In this document: positions 10,522-18,405 of the stretch, one piece after another
How positions within the stretch are numbered: position 1 is the stretch's first letter
Layout of the letters: the number at the start of each line of letters is the position of its first letter
Assembly: GCF_003319185.1 (NCBI RefSeq)
Contig: NZ_QOHJ01000001.1
Location: forward strand, 496,001 to 560,000
Direction: 5' to 3'
Source: Blastococcus sp. TF02A-30
GTDB lineage: Bacteria; Actinomycetota; Actinomycetes; Mycobacteriales; Geodermatophilaceae
Length of the DNA: 64,000 nt
Notes under the pieces: generated by a model
The model's database searches: none
Seen by the model: only the letters and a program-made list of their open reading frames with translations
Told to the model about the DNA's origin: nothing
Position numbers and translations under genes: made by a program

Positions 10522-11259
10522 ATGACGTCCGACCAGGGCGGCCGGCACGGCGAGCCGACGGGGCAGCCGGAGGGCGGTCAGGGCGGGCAGCAGCAGCCGG
10601 GCGGGAACGCCCCGCCGCCGCCCCCGCAGGGGTGGAACCCCCCACCGGCGCAGGGGTGGAACGCCCCGCCGCCTGCCCAGGGCTGGAACGCGCCACCGCC
10701 CCCGCAGGGCTGGAACGCGCCGCCACCTCCCGGGTGGCACCCGGAGCAGCAGTGGGGCGGGCAGAACCCCTACGCGGCGCCGCCCCCGTCCGGGCCGGTG
10801 GAGCGACCGGTCACCGTGCGAGCCGGCATCGGGGCGTTCGTCGTCAACTTCGTGCTGGGCGTGATCGGCTCGATCGTCGCGTTCGCCGACATCGACGACC
10901 TGGTGCGGGAGGCGGCCCGGGCGACCGACGACCCCGCGATCACCGAGGACGTGCTGCGCACCGCAATCCTGGTCGGCGCGGTCATCGGGCTGGTGCTGGT
11001 CGTGCTGCACGCGCTGTTCATCTGGTGGGCCTGGATGGGCCGCAACTGGGCGCGCATCGTCCTGTGGGTGCTGGGCGGGCTGTCCGTCGTGGCCGGCCTC
11101 GCCTCGATGGGCGGGACGACGGCCGAGACCGGCTTCCTCACCTCGCTCGGGGTCTTCCAGACGCTGGCGCTGCTGGTCGGCATCGTGCTGCTGGCGCTGC
11201 AGCCGAGCAACGAGTGGTACCGCCAGGTGGGCTGGCTCCGGGCGAACCGGCGCCGCTGA
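10522..11259 (+). CDS. Membrane protein with Pro/Trp-rich N-terminal repeats
   Basis: 245-residue protein of unknown function. Residues 30-75 hold four or five tandem copies of a short PPPxQGWNA unit, ending in PPGWHPEQQW; such Pro/Gly/Trp tails are common in actinobacterial membrane proteins and are probably disordered and cytoplasmic. The C-terminal part has four membrane helices (about 105-125, 150-172, 178-198, 210-230). ATG after GGGAGG. Stand-alone gene between terminators. No family is recognised with confidence. Confidence 0.85.
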   Translation: MTSDQGGRHGEPTGQPEGGQGGQQQPGGNAPPPPPQGWNPPPAQGWNAPPPAQGWNAPPPPQGWNAPPPPGWHPEQQWGGQNPYAAPPPSGPVERPVTVRAGIGAFVVNFVLGVIGSIVAFADIDDLVREAARATDDPAITEDVLRTAILVGAVIGLVLVVLHALFIWWAWMGRNWARIVLWVLGGLSVVAGLASMGGTTAETGFLTSLGVFQTLALLVGIVLLALQPSNEWYRQVGWLRANRRR

Positions 11260-11265
11260 CGTCGG

Positions 11266-11730
11266 TCAGGCCCCCGCGCGCAGCGAGGGCACCCACTCCT
11301 TGGTCGTCCTCGACGACAGGCTGGTGACGGCGGCGATGGTGAGCACGACAGTCAACAGCGAGTAGATCGTGATGCCACCCGCAGCCAGAACCGTGAAGAG
11401 CGTGAGCAGGCCGAGCGCCGCGCTGGCTGCCAGCCCCATCCAGCGGGCCCACGGCTGCCGGCGGGGCAAGAACGCGGCCGGCAGTGCGAGCAGCACGCCG
11501 AAGGTCACGGAGACGACGAGGTTCGTGACCACGGTCCGCGTCGCCTGGTCGCGGGTCCACCCATCGCGGTCTGCCAGGTCCTCGACCCACGCGTCGAAGA
11601 TGAAGGCAGTGAGCCCCGCGTTCAGCAGGTTCAAGCCAGCGAGCACGGCCATGGCGATGACCGCGACCCGCACCGAGGTCGGCATGACGGGACGCTGGTC
11701 GGGCTGCGCGTCCGGGGAGGGCTTCGACAC
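11266..11730 (-). CDS. Four-helix membrane protein, unknown function
   Basis: 154-residue hydrophobic protein with four predicted membrane helices (around 20-42, 63-85, 95-115, 120-140) and charged ends. The GTG at 11730 (VSKPSPDAQP) is preferred; upstream in-frame sequence runs through the promoter region of the divergent fasciclin gene. Converges with the QGWN-repeat membrane protein with only 6 bases between stops. No domain family recognised. Confidence 0.75.
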   Translation of the reverse strand: MSKPSPDAQPDQRPVMPTSVRVAVIAMAVLAGLNLLNAGLTAFIFDAWVEDLADRDGWTRDQATRTVVTNLVVSVTFGVLLALPAAFLPRRQPWARWMGLAASAALGLLTLFTVLAAGGITIYSLLTVVLTIAAVTSLSSRTTKEWVPSLRAGA

Positions 11731-11832
11731 GCCCCCAGCGTGGCAGACGCGCGCGGCGGTGCCGGGGTGCCACGGGTCTTCGTGCCCGGTCGGGCGACAA
11801 TGCCCCGGATGACATCCGGACGAGGGGACGCC

Positions 11833-12480
11833 GTGACTCCGAACCCGCTCACCCGCGCCGTGGTGGCCGCCGCGCTGCTCGTGGGCCTGAGCGCCTGCTC
11901 CGACGACGACGGCGGGGACGGGGCGTCGGCGAGCCCGTCCTCGGCCGCGCCGGCCCCCGCGGAGGCCGGGGCGGCTCCCGTGGAGGAGCCGTTCGGCCCG
12001 GCGTGCACCGAGATGCCGGCCGAGGGCGAGGGCAGCATCGTCGGGATGGCCGACGACCCGGTGGGCACCGCCGTCGTCAACAACCCCCTGCTCACCCAGC
12101 TGACCGCCGCGGTCCAGACCGCCAGCCTGCTGGAGCCGCTGAACGGGCAGCCCGAGGTCACCGTGCTCGCCCCCGTGGACGCCGCCTTCGCCGCGGTGCC
12201 GCCGGGCGGCCTGGACCCGCTGGACACCGCGCGCACGACGGCGGTCGTCCTGCACCACGTCATCCCGGGCCGGCTGGCCCCGGAGGCGCTGGCCGGGACG
12301 CACACCACGCTGAACAACGACCAGGTGACGATCGAGGGCTCCGGCACCGGCTTCAGCGTGCCGGCCGCCGGGACGCTGGCCGCCGCGGCCCCCGCCACCG
12401 TGGTGTGCGGGTTCCTGCAGACGGCGAACGCGACCGTCTACCTCGTCGACCAGGTGCTCGCCCCCGTCGCCGCCGGCTGA
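11833..12480 (+). CDS. Fasciclin-domain lipoprotein
   Basis: Secreted, lipid-anchored adhesion-type protein of 215 residues. The signal peptide has a lipobox LSAC with Cys22; a Ser/Ala/Glu-rich linker follows, then one fasciclin (FAS1) domain over about 75-215 with the H1/H2 signatures VTVLAPVDAAFAAV and VLHHVIPG. FAS1 lipoproteins related to mycobacterial MPT70/MPT83 act at the cell surface. GTG 11833 sits 5 bases after GAGGGG and gives a proper signal peptide; the ATG at 11809 is possible but would put extra polar residues before it. Confidence 0.87.
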   Translation: MTPNPLTRAVVAAALLVGLSACSDDDGGDGASASPSSAAPAPAEAGAAPVEEPFGPACTEMPAEGEGSIVGMADDPVGTAVVNNPLLTQLTAAVQTASLLEPLNGQPEVTVLAPVDAAFAAVPPGGLDPLDTARTTAVVLHHVIPGRLAPEALAGTHTTLNNDQVTIEGSGTGFSVPAAGTLAAAAPATVVCGFLQTANATVYLVDQVLAPVAAG

Positions 12481-12502
12481 GGCCCGGGTCCGCCCGGCTC
12501 AC

Positions 12503-12508
12503 TAGGGT
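12503..12508 (+). promoter_or_regulatory. -10 element of leaderless pyrE
   Basis: TAGGGT, 7 bases before the pyrE ATG at 12516; no ribosome site lies between. Confidence 0.6.
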
Positions 12509-12515
12509 CGGGCGC

Positions 12516-13076
12516 ATGGAGAACCGCCTGGCGTCGAGCACCCCCGACCGCGACCGGCTGCTCGAGCTGATCGTCGAGCTGGCCGTGGTGCACGGGAAGG
12601 TGACGCTGTCCTCCGGGCAGGAGGCCGACTGGTACATCGACATGCGCCGGCTGACCCTGCACCACGAGGGCGCGCCGCTGGTCGGCCGGGTGATGCGCCA
12701 GCTCACCGGCGACCTCCGCTACGACGTCGTCGGCGGGCTGACCCTCGGTGCCGATCCGGTGGCGACGGCGATGCTGCACGCGGCCGCGTCCGGGGAGGGC
12801 TTCCTCGACGCGTGCGTGGTGCGCAAGGCGGGCAAGGCGCACGGTCTGCAGCGGCGGATCGAGGGGCCCGACGTGGCGGGCCGCGCGGTGCTCGTCGTCG
12901 AGGACGTGTCCACCACCGGCTCGAGCCCGCTGGCGGCGGCCGAGGCGCTGCAGGAGACCGGCGCCGAGGTGGTCGCGGTCGCGGTGATCGTCGACCGCGG
13001 TGGCCGGCAGGCCGTCGAGCAGGCCGGGTTCGAGTACCGCGCCGCGTTCACCCTCGAGGACCTCGGCCTCTCCTGA
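12516..13076 (+). CDS. pyrE: Orotate phosphoribosyltransferase
   Basis: Cytosolic enzyme that joins orotate to PRPP to make OMP in pyrimidine synthesis; 186 residues. The PRPP loop VLVVEDVSTTGSSPL (about 125-140) and the flexible-loop region with VVRKAGKAHG are present, and KVTLSSGQEADWYIDMR matches the orotate-binding N-terminus. The ATG at 12516 follows a leaderless -10. The gene stands apart from other pyrimidine genes. A cluster of palindromes follows its stop. Confidence 0.95.
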   Translation: MENRLASSTPDRDRLLELIVELAVVHGKVTLSSGQEADWYIDMRRLTLHHEGAPLVGRVMRQLTGDLRYDVVGGLTLGADPVATAMLHAAASGEGFLDACVVRKAGKAHGLQRRIEGPDVAGRAVLVVEDVSTTGSSPLAAAEALQETGAEVVAVAVIVDRGGRQAVEQAGFEYRAAFTLEDLGLS

Positions 13077-13080
13077 CGTT

Positions 13081-13171
13081 CCCCGGTGATCAGGTCTCCT
13101 GATCACCGGGGGTCCTGGCTCACGTCCGGACCTGAGCCAGGACCCGTTTGGATCAGGTCTCCTGATCACCG
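13081..13171. repeat. Cluster of three hairpins containing a 21-bp direct repeat
   Basis: Hairpin 1: 13-bp perfect arms 13081-13093 and 13099-13111, loop 5. Hairpin 2: 13-bp perfect arms 13110-13122 and 13133-13145. Hairpin 3: arms 13151-13156 and 13162-13167. The 21-base unit at 13088-13108 is repeated exactly at 13151-13171. It fills the gap between pyrE and the next promoter; a terminator and/or a dispersed intergenic repeat. Confidence 0.75.
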
Positions 13172-13181
13172 ACGCGCCCCC

Positions 13182-13187
13182 TACGGT
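13182..13187 (+). promoter_or_regulatory. -10 element of leaderless GlcD-like gene
   Basis: TACGGT, 6 bases before the GTG at 13194. It decides the start against a longer frame from 13086 that would translate the palindromes. Confidence 0.6.
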
Positions 13188-13193
13188 GGGGGT

Positions 13194-14591
13194 GTGACCG
13201 CGACCACGACGACGTGGGTGGCCGAGCTGCAGTCCGCGCTCGGGGACGCCGAGGTGCTCACCGATCCGGACGTCACCGCGTCCTACGCCCGCGACCAGGC
13301 GATGCTCGCCCCCGCCGGCATGCCCGCCGCGGTGGTGCTGCCGCGCAGCACCGCCGACGTCGTCGCCGTGATGCGGGTGGCCGCCCGGCACGGCATCCCG
13401 GTCGTCCCGCGCGGTGCCGGTTCCGGGCTGGCCGGGTCGAGCAACGCCGTCGACGGCGCGATCACGCTGGTGATGACCCGGATGGACGCCGTCCTCGAGG
13501 TCTCCCCGGCCGACCGCCTCGCCGTCGTCCAGCCCGGCGTGGTCAACAAGGCGCTGCGCGACGCGGTGGCCACCGACGGCCTGTTCTACCCACCGGACCC
13601 CTCCAGCTACGACTGGTGCACGGTCGGCGGCAACCTGTCCACGAACTCCGGCGGGCTGTGCTGCGTCAAGTACGGCGTCACCACCGACTACGTGCTCGGC
13701 CTCGAGGTGGTGCTGGCCGACGGGCGCGTGCTCCGCACCGGGCGCCGCACCGTGAAGGGCGTCGCCGGGTACGACCTGGCCCGGCTGTTCGTCGGCTCGG
13801 AGGGCACGCTCGGCGTCATCACCGAGGCCACGCTCGCGCTGCGCCCCGCGCCGGCCCGGCCGGTCACCCTGGTTGCCACGTTCGCCACCACGGCCCAGAC
13901 CGGCCAGGTGGTCGAGCGCGTGGTGACCACCGGCCTGGTGCCCAGCCTGCTCGAGGTCATCGACAACACCTGCATCCGCGCCGTCGACGACCTGCTGGAG
14001 GCCGGCCTCGACCGCGACGCCCGTGCCCTGCTGGTCGCCCAGTCCGACACCGGCGGCGCCGCCGCGGCCGCCGAGATCGACGCGCTCGCCGCGCTGTGCC
14101 GCGACGCCGGCGCGGACCTCGTGCACACCACCGCGGATGCCGCCGAGGGCGACCTGCTGCTCGCCGCCCGCCGCATGGCCATCCCGGCGCTCGCGCAGCT
14201 GGGCAGCACCCTCCTGGACGACGTCGCCGTGCCCCGGTCGCGGATCGCGGCCTTCCTCGACGGCTGCGACCGGATCTCCGCCGACCGCGACGTCGTCATC
14301 GGGGTTCTCGGGCACGTCGGCGACGGGAACATGCACCCGACGATCTGCTTCGACCCGGACGACGCCGGCCAGCGGCAGCGGGCCTTCGCCGCGTTCGACG
14401 ACATCCTCGACCTCGGCCTCGCCCTGGGCGGCACGATCACCGGGGAGCACGGCGTCGGCTCGCTGAAGGTCGACTGGCTGGAGCGCGAGATCGGCCCGGT
14501 GTCCCTCGACGTGCACCGCGCGATCAAGGCGGCGCTCGACCCGCGCGGCCTGCTCAACCCGGGGAAGGTGTTCCGCCGCGCCGCGGGATGA
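13194..14591 (+). CDS. FAD-linked oxidase, GlcD/D-lactate dehydrogenase family
   Basis: Flavoprotein of 465 residues of the VAO type that oxidises a 2-hydroxy acid such as glycolate or D-lactate. FAD-binding domain at about 40-215 with VVPRGAGSGLAG and TVGGNLSTNSGG; C-terminal FAD-oxidase domain ends with GEHGVGSLK and the family tail LDPRGLLNPGKVF. VGDGNMHP carries a conserved active-site histidine. No GlcE/GlcF partners are adjacent, so it may be a one-subunit enzyme. GTG 13194 chosen from the leaderless -10; 13 bases separate it from the next flavoprotein. Confidence 0.9.
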   Translation: MTATTTTWVAELQSALGDAEVLTDPDVTASYARDQAMLAPAGMPAAVVLPRSTADVVAVMRVAARHGIPVVPRGAGSGLAGSSNAVDGAITLVMTRMDAVLEVSPADRLAVVQPGVVNKALRDAVATDGLFYPPDPSSYDWCTVGGNLSTNSGGLCCVKYGVTTDYVLGLEVVLADGRVLRTGRRTVKGVAGYDLARLFVGSEGTLGVITEATLALRPAPARPVTLVATFATTAQTGQVVERVVTTGLVPSLLEVIDNTCIRAVDDLLEAGLDRDARALLVAQSDTGGAAAAAEIDALAALCRDAGADLVHTTADAAEGDLLLAARRMAIPALAQLGSTLLDDVAVPRSRIAAFLDGCDRISADRDVVIGVLGHVGDGNMHPTICFDPDDAGQRQRAFAAFDDILDLGLALGGTITGEHGVGSLKVDWLEREIGPVSLDVHRAIKAALDPRGLLNPGKVFRRAAG

Positions 14592-14604
14592 CACCCTGTC
14601 GCCC

Positions 14605-15957
14605 GTGACCAGGGAGCGGCTCGTCGTCGTCGGCGGTGACGCCGCGGGCCTGTCGGCCGCGGCGCAGGCGCGGCGGCTCCGGCCGGCCGACGACCTGGAG
14701 ATCGTGGTGCTCGAGCAGGGGCCGGACGTCTCCTACTCGGCGTGCGGCATCCCGTACTGGATCGGCGGGCAGGTCAGCGACCGCGACGCGCTGCTGGCCC
14801 GCACGGTCCCGCAGTTCGAGGCCGACGGCATCACCGTGCACACGCACCTGCGCGCCGAGGGCATCGACCTGGACGCGGGTGAGGTGCTCGCCGCCGACGG
14901 GCGCCGGTTCGGCTACGACTCGCTGGTGGTCGCGACCGGCGGCCGGCCCGCCCGGCCCCGCGTCCCGGGTCTGGACGCCGAGGGAGTGCACGGCGTGCAC
15001 CGGCTCGCCGACGGCGCGGACATCCGCGCCGCCATCGCCGCGGGGGCGCGCAGGGCCGTGGTGCTGGGCGGCGGCTACATCGGCCTGGAGATGGCCGAGG
15101 TGCTGCAGGCCCGCGGGCTGGCGGTCACCGTCGTGCTCGCCGACCCGCTGCCGATGGCCCAGCTCGACGACGACATGGGTGAGCGGGTCTGCGCGGCCAT
15201 GTGCGGCATGGGCATCGACGTGCAGCCCGGTCAGCCGGTGCGCGAGATCGAGGTGGACGCCGACGGCGTCGCCCGTGCGGTCCGCACCGACGCCGGCAGC
15301 CACGACGCCGACCTGGTCGTCCTCGGCCTGGGCATGGGGCCGGAGAGCGCGCTCGCCCGCGAGGCCGGCCTGCAGATAGGGGTCACGGGCGGCGTCGACG
15401 TCGCGCACACGCAGCGCAGCCGGTCGCACCCCGAGGTCTTCGCGGCGGGTGACTGCGCGCAGACGTTCCACCGGATCACCGGCGAGGCCATCCACGTCGC
15501 GCTCGGCACGCACGCCAACAAGCAGGGCCGGGTCGCCGGCTCGGTGATCGGCGGGCGCCCCGCCCGCTTCGCCGGCGTCCTCGGCACGGCGGCGACGAAG
15601 GTCGGCGACCTGGAGGTGGCCCGCACCGGGCTGTGCACCACCCAGGCCGAGGAGGCCGGCTACGACCACCGCAGCGAGACCATCGAGGCCACGACCCGCG
15701 CCGGCTACTACCCGGGCGCCGCGCCGGTCACGATCAAGCTGATCACCGAGCGCGGATCGGGGCTGCTGATCGGGGCGCAGGTCGTGGGCGGCCCGGGCAG
15801 CGCGAAGCGGATCGACGTCCTGGCCACCACCATCTGGGCCGGGATGACCGCCGAGGAGCTGGCCGGGTCCGACCTCTCCTACGCCCCGCCGTTCTCGCCC
15901 ACCTACGACCCGGTGGTCGTGGCCGCGCGGGTCGCCAGCCGGATCGAGACGGGCTGA
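14605..15957 (+). CDS. Pyridine nucleotide-disulfide oxidoreductase (CoA-disulfide reductase/NADH oxidase-like)
   Basis: FAD- and NAD(P)H-binding reductase of 450 residues. It has the N-terminal FAD motif VVVGGDAAGLSAA, a second nucleotide motif VVLGGGYIGLEMAE (about 150), and a single redox cysteine Cys47 in SYSACGIPYWIGG, the position used by CoA-disulfide reductases and NADH oxidases. The FAD-binding VFAAGDCA motif and a dimerisation domain follow. Actual substrate (CoA disulfide, persulfide, oxygen or mycothiol derivatives) cannot be told. GTG start; its stop is 3 bases before the pentapeptide gene, so the two are probably co-transcribed. Confidence 0.88.
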   Translation: MTRERLVVVGGDAAGLSAAAQARRLRPADDLEIVVLEQGPDVSYSACGIPYWIGGQVSDRDALLARTVPQFEADGITVHTHLRAEGIDLDAGEVLAADGRRFGYDSLVVATGGRPARPRVPGLDAEGVHGVHRLADGADIRAAIAAGARRAVVLGGGYIGLEMAEVLQARGLAVTVVLADPLPMAQLDDDMGERVCAAMCGMGIDVQPGQPVREIEVDADGVARAVRTDAGSHDADLVVLGLGMGPESALAREAGLQIGVTGGVDVAHTQRSRSHPEVFAAGDCAQTFHRITGEAIHVALGTHANKQGRVAGSVIGGRPARFAGVLGTAATKVGDLEVARTGLCTTQAEEAGYDHRSETIEATTRAGYYPGAAPVTIKLITERGSGLLIGAQVVGGPGSAKRIDVLATTIWAGMTAEELAGSDLSYAPPFSPTYDPVVVAARVASRIETG

Positions 15958-15960
15958 GCC

Positions 15961-16557
15961 GTGACGCTGACCGACGTGCGCGACGCCGACTGGTACGGCG
16001 ACGACCTGTCCGGGCAGGAGCACACCGGGGTCCGCTTCTCGGTGCTCGACCTGGCCGAGGCCACCGGGACCGGGGCGGTCTTCACCGACTGCGTCTTCGT
16101 CGACGCGACGTTCACCGGCGTCCGGCTCACCGACGCGGCGTTCCTCAACTGCACGTTCACCGGCTGCTCGTTCTTCCAGGCGGAGTTCGACGACTGCAAG
16201 TTCGTCGGCAGCCGCTTCGAGCGCTGCACGTTCGACCTGATGACGGTCACCGGCGGCGACTGGTCGTTCGTCGCCCTGCCCGGCGCGGACCTGCACCGCG
16301 CCACGCTCGGCGGCGTCCGGATGCGCGAGGCGGACCTCGCCGGGGTGAACGCCGCCGGCGCGACGCTGCGCGGCCTGGACCTCTCCGCGGCGGAGCTGGC
16401 CGGGGCGGACCTCAGCGGCGCCGACCTGCGCGGCAGCGACCTCTCGGCGGTCGATCCCCGGACCGCGCAGCTGGCCGGCGCGCGGATCGACGTCGCCCAG
16501 GCGGTGGTGCTGGCCACCGCTCTGGGGCTGGACGTGCGCCCCGACGTCCCGGACTGA
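15961..16557 (+). CDS. Pentapeptide-repeat protein
   Basis: 198-residue cytosolic protein built mostly of pentapeptide repeats (A(D/N)LXX type): clear runs at about 35-95 (FTDCVFVDATFTGV, FLNCTFTGCSF) and 105-160 (ADLHRATLGG, ADLSGADLRGSDL). Such proteins fold into a right-handed quadrilateral beta helix; some mimic DNA and protect gyrase (MfpA, Qnr), most have unknown roles. It lies directly after a flavin disulfide reductase. GTG start. The family is sure, the function is not. Confidence 0.85.
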   Translation: MTLTDVRDADWYGDDLSGQEHTGVRFSVLDLAEATGTGAVFTDCVFVDATFTGVRLTDAAFLNCTFTGCSFFQAEFDDCKFVGSRFERCTFDLMTVTGGDWSFVALPGADLHRATLGGVRMREADLAGVNAAGATLRGLDLSAAELAGADLSGADLRGSDLSAVDPRTAQLAGARIDVAQAVVLATALGLDVRPDVPD

Positions 16558-16619
16558 GCCGACCAGCGGAATACTGATCTTCGAGCAGCAGCGCCGTTCG
16601 ACGACGAGGAGAGCCCCGC

Positions 16620-17651
16620 ATGCCCATCGCGACCCCCGAGGTCTACGCCGACATGATCCGCCGGGCCAAGGAGGGCGGCTTCGCCTACCCGGCGATCAAC
16701 TGCACCTCCTCGGAGACGATCAACGCGGCCCTGCGGGGCTTCGCGGACGCCGGCAGCGACGGCATCATCCAGTTCTCCACCGGCGGCGCCGAGTTCGGCT
16801 CGGGCACCCGGGTCAAGGACATGGTCACCGGCGCGGTGGCGCTGGCCGAGTTCGCGCACGTCGTCGCCGAGAAGTACCCGGTGAACGTGGCGCTGCACAC
16901 CGACCACTGCCCCAAGGACAAGCTCGACAGCTACGTGCGCCCGCTGATCGCGCTGTCGAAGGACCGCGTGGACGCCGGCCAGGAGCCGCTGTTCCAGTCG
17001 CACATGTGGGACGGCTCGGCGATCGACCTCGACGAGAACCTGCAGATCGCCGAGGAGCTGCTGGAGCGCACGGCCGCGGCGAAGATCGTGCTCGAGGTGG
17101 AGATCGGCGTCGTGGGCGGCGAGGAGGACGGCGTCGCGCACGACATCAACGAGAAGCTCTACACCGCCGAGGGTGACTTCGTCTCGACCGCGAAGAAGCT
17201 CGGCCTGGGGGAGCGCGGCGTCTACCTGCTCGCCGCCACCTTCGGCAACGTGCACGGCGTCTACAAGCCGGGCAACGTCAAGCTGCGCCCCGAGATCCTC
17301 AAGCAGGGCCAGGACATCGTGGCGCGCGAGTTCGGCTCGGCCGAGGACAAGCCGTTCAACCTGGTCTTCCACGGTGGCTCGGGGTCGGCCCAGTCGGAGA
17401 TCCGCGAGGCGATCTCGTACGGCGTCGTGAAGATGAACGTCGACACCGACACCCAGTACGCCTTCACCCGGCCGATCGCCGGGCACATGTTCAGCAACTA
17501 CGACGGCGTGCTGAAGATCGACGGCGAGGTCGGCAACAAGAAGACCTACGACCCGCGCAGCTACCTCAAGGCCGCCGAGACCGGCATGGCCGCGCGCATC
17601 GTCGAGGCGTGCGAGGACCTGCTGTCGGCCGGCCAGTCGCAGGGGGCGTGA
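16620..17651 (+). CDS. fbaA: Class II fructose-bisphosphate aldolase
   Basis: Zinc-dependent glycolytic enzyme that splits fructose-1,6-bisphosphate into DHAP and glyceraldehyde-3-phosphate; 343 residues. Metal-site motifs are ALHTDHCPKDK (first zinc His and neighbouring acid), the TFGNVHG histidine and VFHGGSGS; the phosphate/DHAP residues NVDTD are also seen. The length and insert pattern match the FbaA group of actinobacteria. ATG preceded by GAGGAGAG. The DUF3151 gene follows within 3 bases. Confidence 0.96.
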   Translation: MPIATPEVYADMIRRAKEGGFAYPAINCTSSETINAALRGFADAGSDGIIQFSTGGAEFGSGTRVKDMVTGAVALAEFAHVVAEKYPVNVALHTDHCPKDKLDSYVRPLIALSKDRVDAGQEPLFQSHMWDGSAIDLDENLQIAEELLERTAAAKIVLEVEIGVVGGEEDGVAHDINEKLYTAEGDFVSTAKKLGLGERGVYLLAATFGNVHGVYKPGNVKLRPEILKQGQDIVAREFGSAEDKPFNLVFHGGSGSAQSEIREAISYGVVKMNVDTDTQYAFTRPIAGHMFSNYDGVLKIDGEVGNKKTYDPRSYLKAAETGMAARIVEACEDLLSAGQSQGA

Positions 17652-17653
17652 GC

Positions 17654-18073
17654 ATGACGCACCCGCACAACCTGCTGGGCGAGCCGGACCCGGTCCTGCT
17701 GCCCGGCAACCCGGAGGCCGAGCGGGAGCTGGCCGAGGGCACGCCGGCGGCCGAGGTCGCCGCCCACCACCCGACGGTGAGCGCCGCCTGGGCGGCGCTG
17801 GCCGAGGCGGCGATCGACCACCCCGAGCGGCAGCTCAGCGACACGATCGAGGCCTACGCCTACGCGCGCACCGGCTACCACCGCGGGCTGGACGCCCTGC
17901 GCCGGAACGGGTGGAAGGGGTACGGCCCGGTGCCGTGGTCGCACGAGCCCAACCGCGGCTTCCTGCGCTGCGTCACGGTGCTGGCGCGGGCCGCGGAGGC
18001 GATCGGCGAGACCGACGAGCACGAGCGCTGCACCCAGCTGCTGCGTGACTGCGACCCGACGCTGGCTCCCTGA
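17654..18073 (+). CDS. DUF3151 family protein
   Basis: Small cytosolic protein of 139 residues belonging to the DUF3151 family of actinobacteria, recognised by AYAYARTGYHRGLDALRRNGWKG and VPWSHEPNRGFLR. Function unknown; the family is often found next to aldolase or adenylosuccinate synthetase genes. ATG 17654 lies 3 bases after the fbaA stop; a GTG at 17648 overlapping that stop is the alternative. A terminator hairpin follows. Confidence 0.88.
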   Translation: MTHPHNLLGEPDPVLLPGNPEAERELAEGTPAAEVAAHHPTVSAAWAALAEAAIDHPERQLSDTIEAYAYARTGYHRGLDALRRNGWKGYGPVPWSHEPNRGFLRCVTVLARAAEAIGETDEHERCTQLLRDCDPTLAP

Positions 18074-18088
18074 TCGGTCACGAACGGT

Positions 18089-18119
18089 AACGGGCGGTCC
18101 GCGCTGCGGGCCGCCCGTT
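18089..18119 (+). terminator. Terminator after fbaA-DUF3151
   Basis: 14-bp arms (18089-18102, 18106-18119) with one G-T pair and a 3-base loop. Confidence 0.78.
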
Positions 18120-18218
18120 CGCCGTGTACCAGCGGGTTCGGGTTTGGCCGGGGGCCGTGAGGGTCATCACTCTCGGTGCACGGCGCCGATCCGGCGCCCG
18201 AACAGAGAGGCGAGCGCG

Positions 18219-18362
18219 ATGGTAACCCTGTTGTGGATCCTCGCCGTCGTCCTGGTGATCGCCGGCATCCTGGCGATCGTCCGGGGGCAGATGCTGTGGG
18301 GCATCGTGCTGATCATCGTGGGCCTGCTGGTCGGCCCCGGCGGTGTCAGCGTCTTCAACTAG
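18219..18362 (+). CDS. GPGG-motif small membrane protein
   Basis: 47-residue hydrophobic peptide with two closely spaced membrane helices (about 3-20 and 25-40) and the C-terminal LVGPGGVSVFN that names this actinobacterial family. Function unknown. ATG 18219 with AGAGAGGCGAG upstream. About 35 bases before that, GTTT and GGGTCA are spaced 15 apart, loosely like a stress sigma-factor promoter; this is weak. A bidirectional hairpin follows the stop. Confidence 0.8.
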   Translation: MVTLLWILAVVLVIAGILAIVRGQMLWGIVLIIVGLLVGPGGVSVFN

Positions 18363-18367
18363 CTCTG

Positions 18368-18401
18368 GGGCGGGCGCCGGGGTCTCTCCCGGCGCCCGCC
18401 C
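18368..18401. terminator. Bidirectional terminator
   Basis: Perfect 14-bp arms (18368-18381, 18388-18401), 6-base loop, between the GPGG gene and the convergent ABC ATPase gene. Confidence 0.8.
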
Positions 18402-18405
18402 AGGC

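Noticed and set aside
13086-13193. N-terminal extension of the GlcD-like protein
   Set aside because: It translates the palindromic repeats; a leaderless -10 (TACGGT) fixes the start at 13194.
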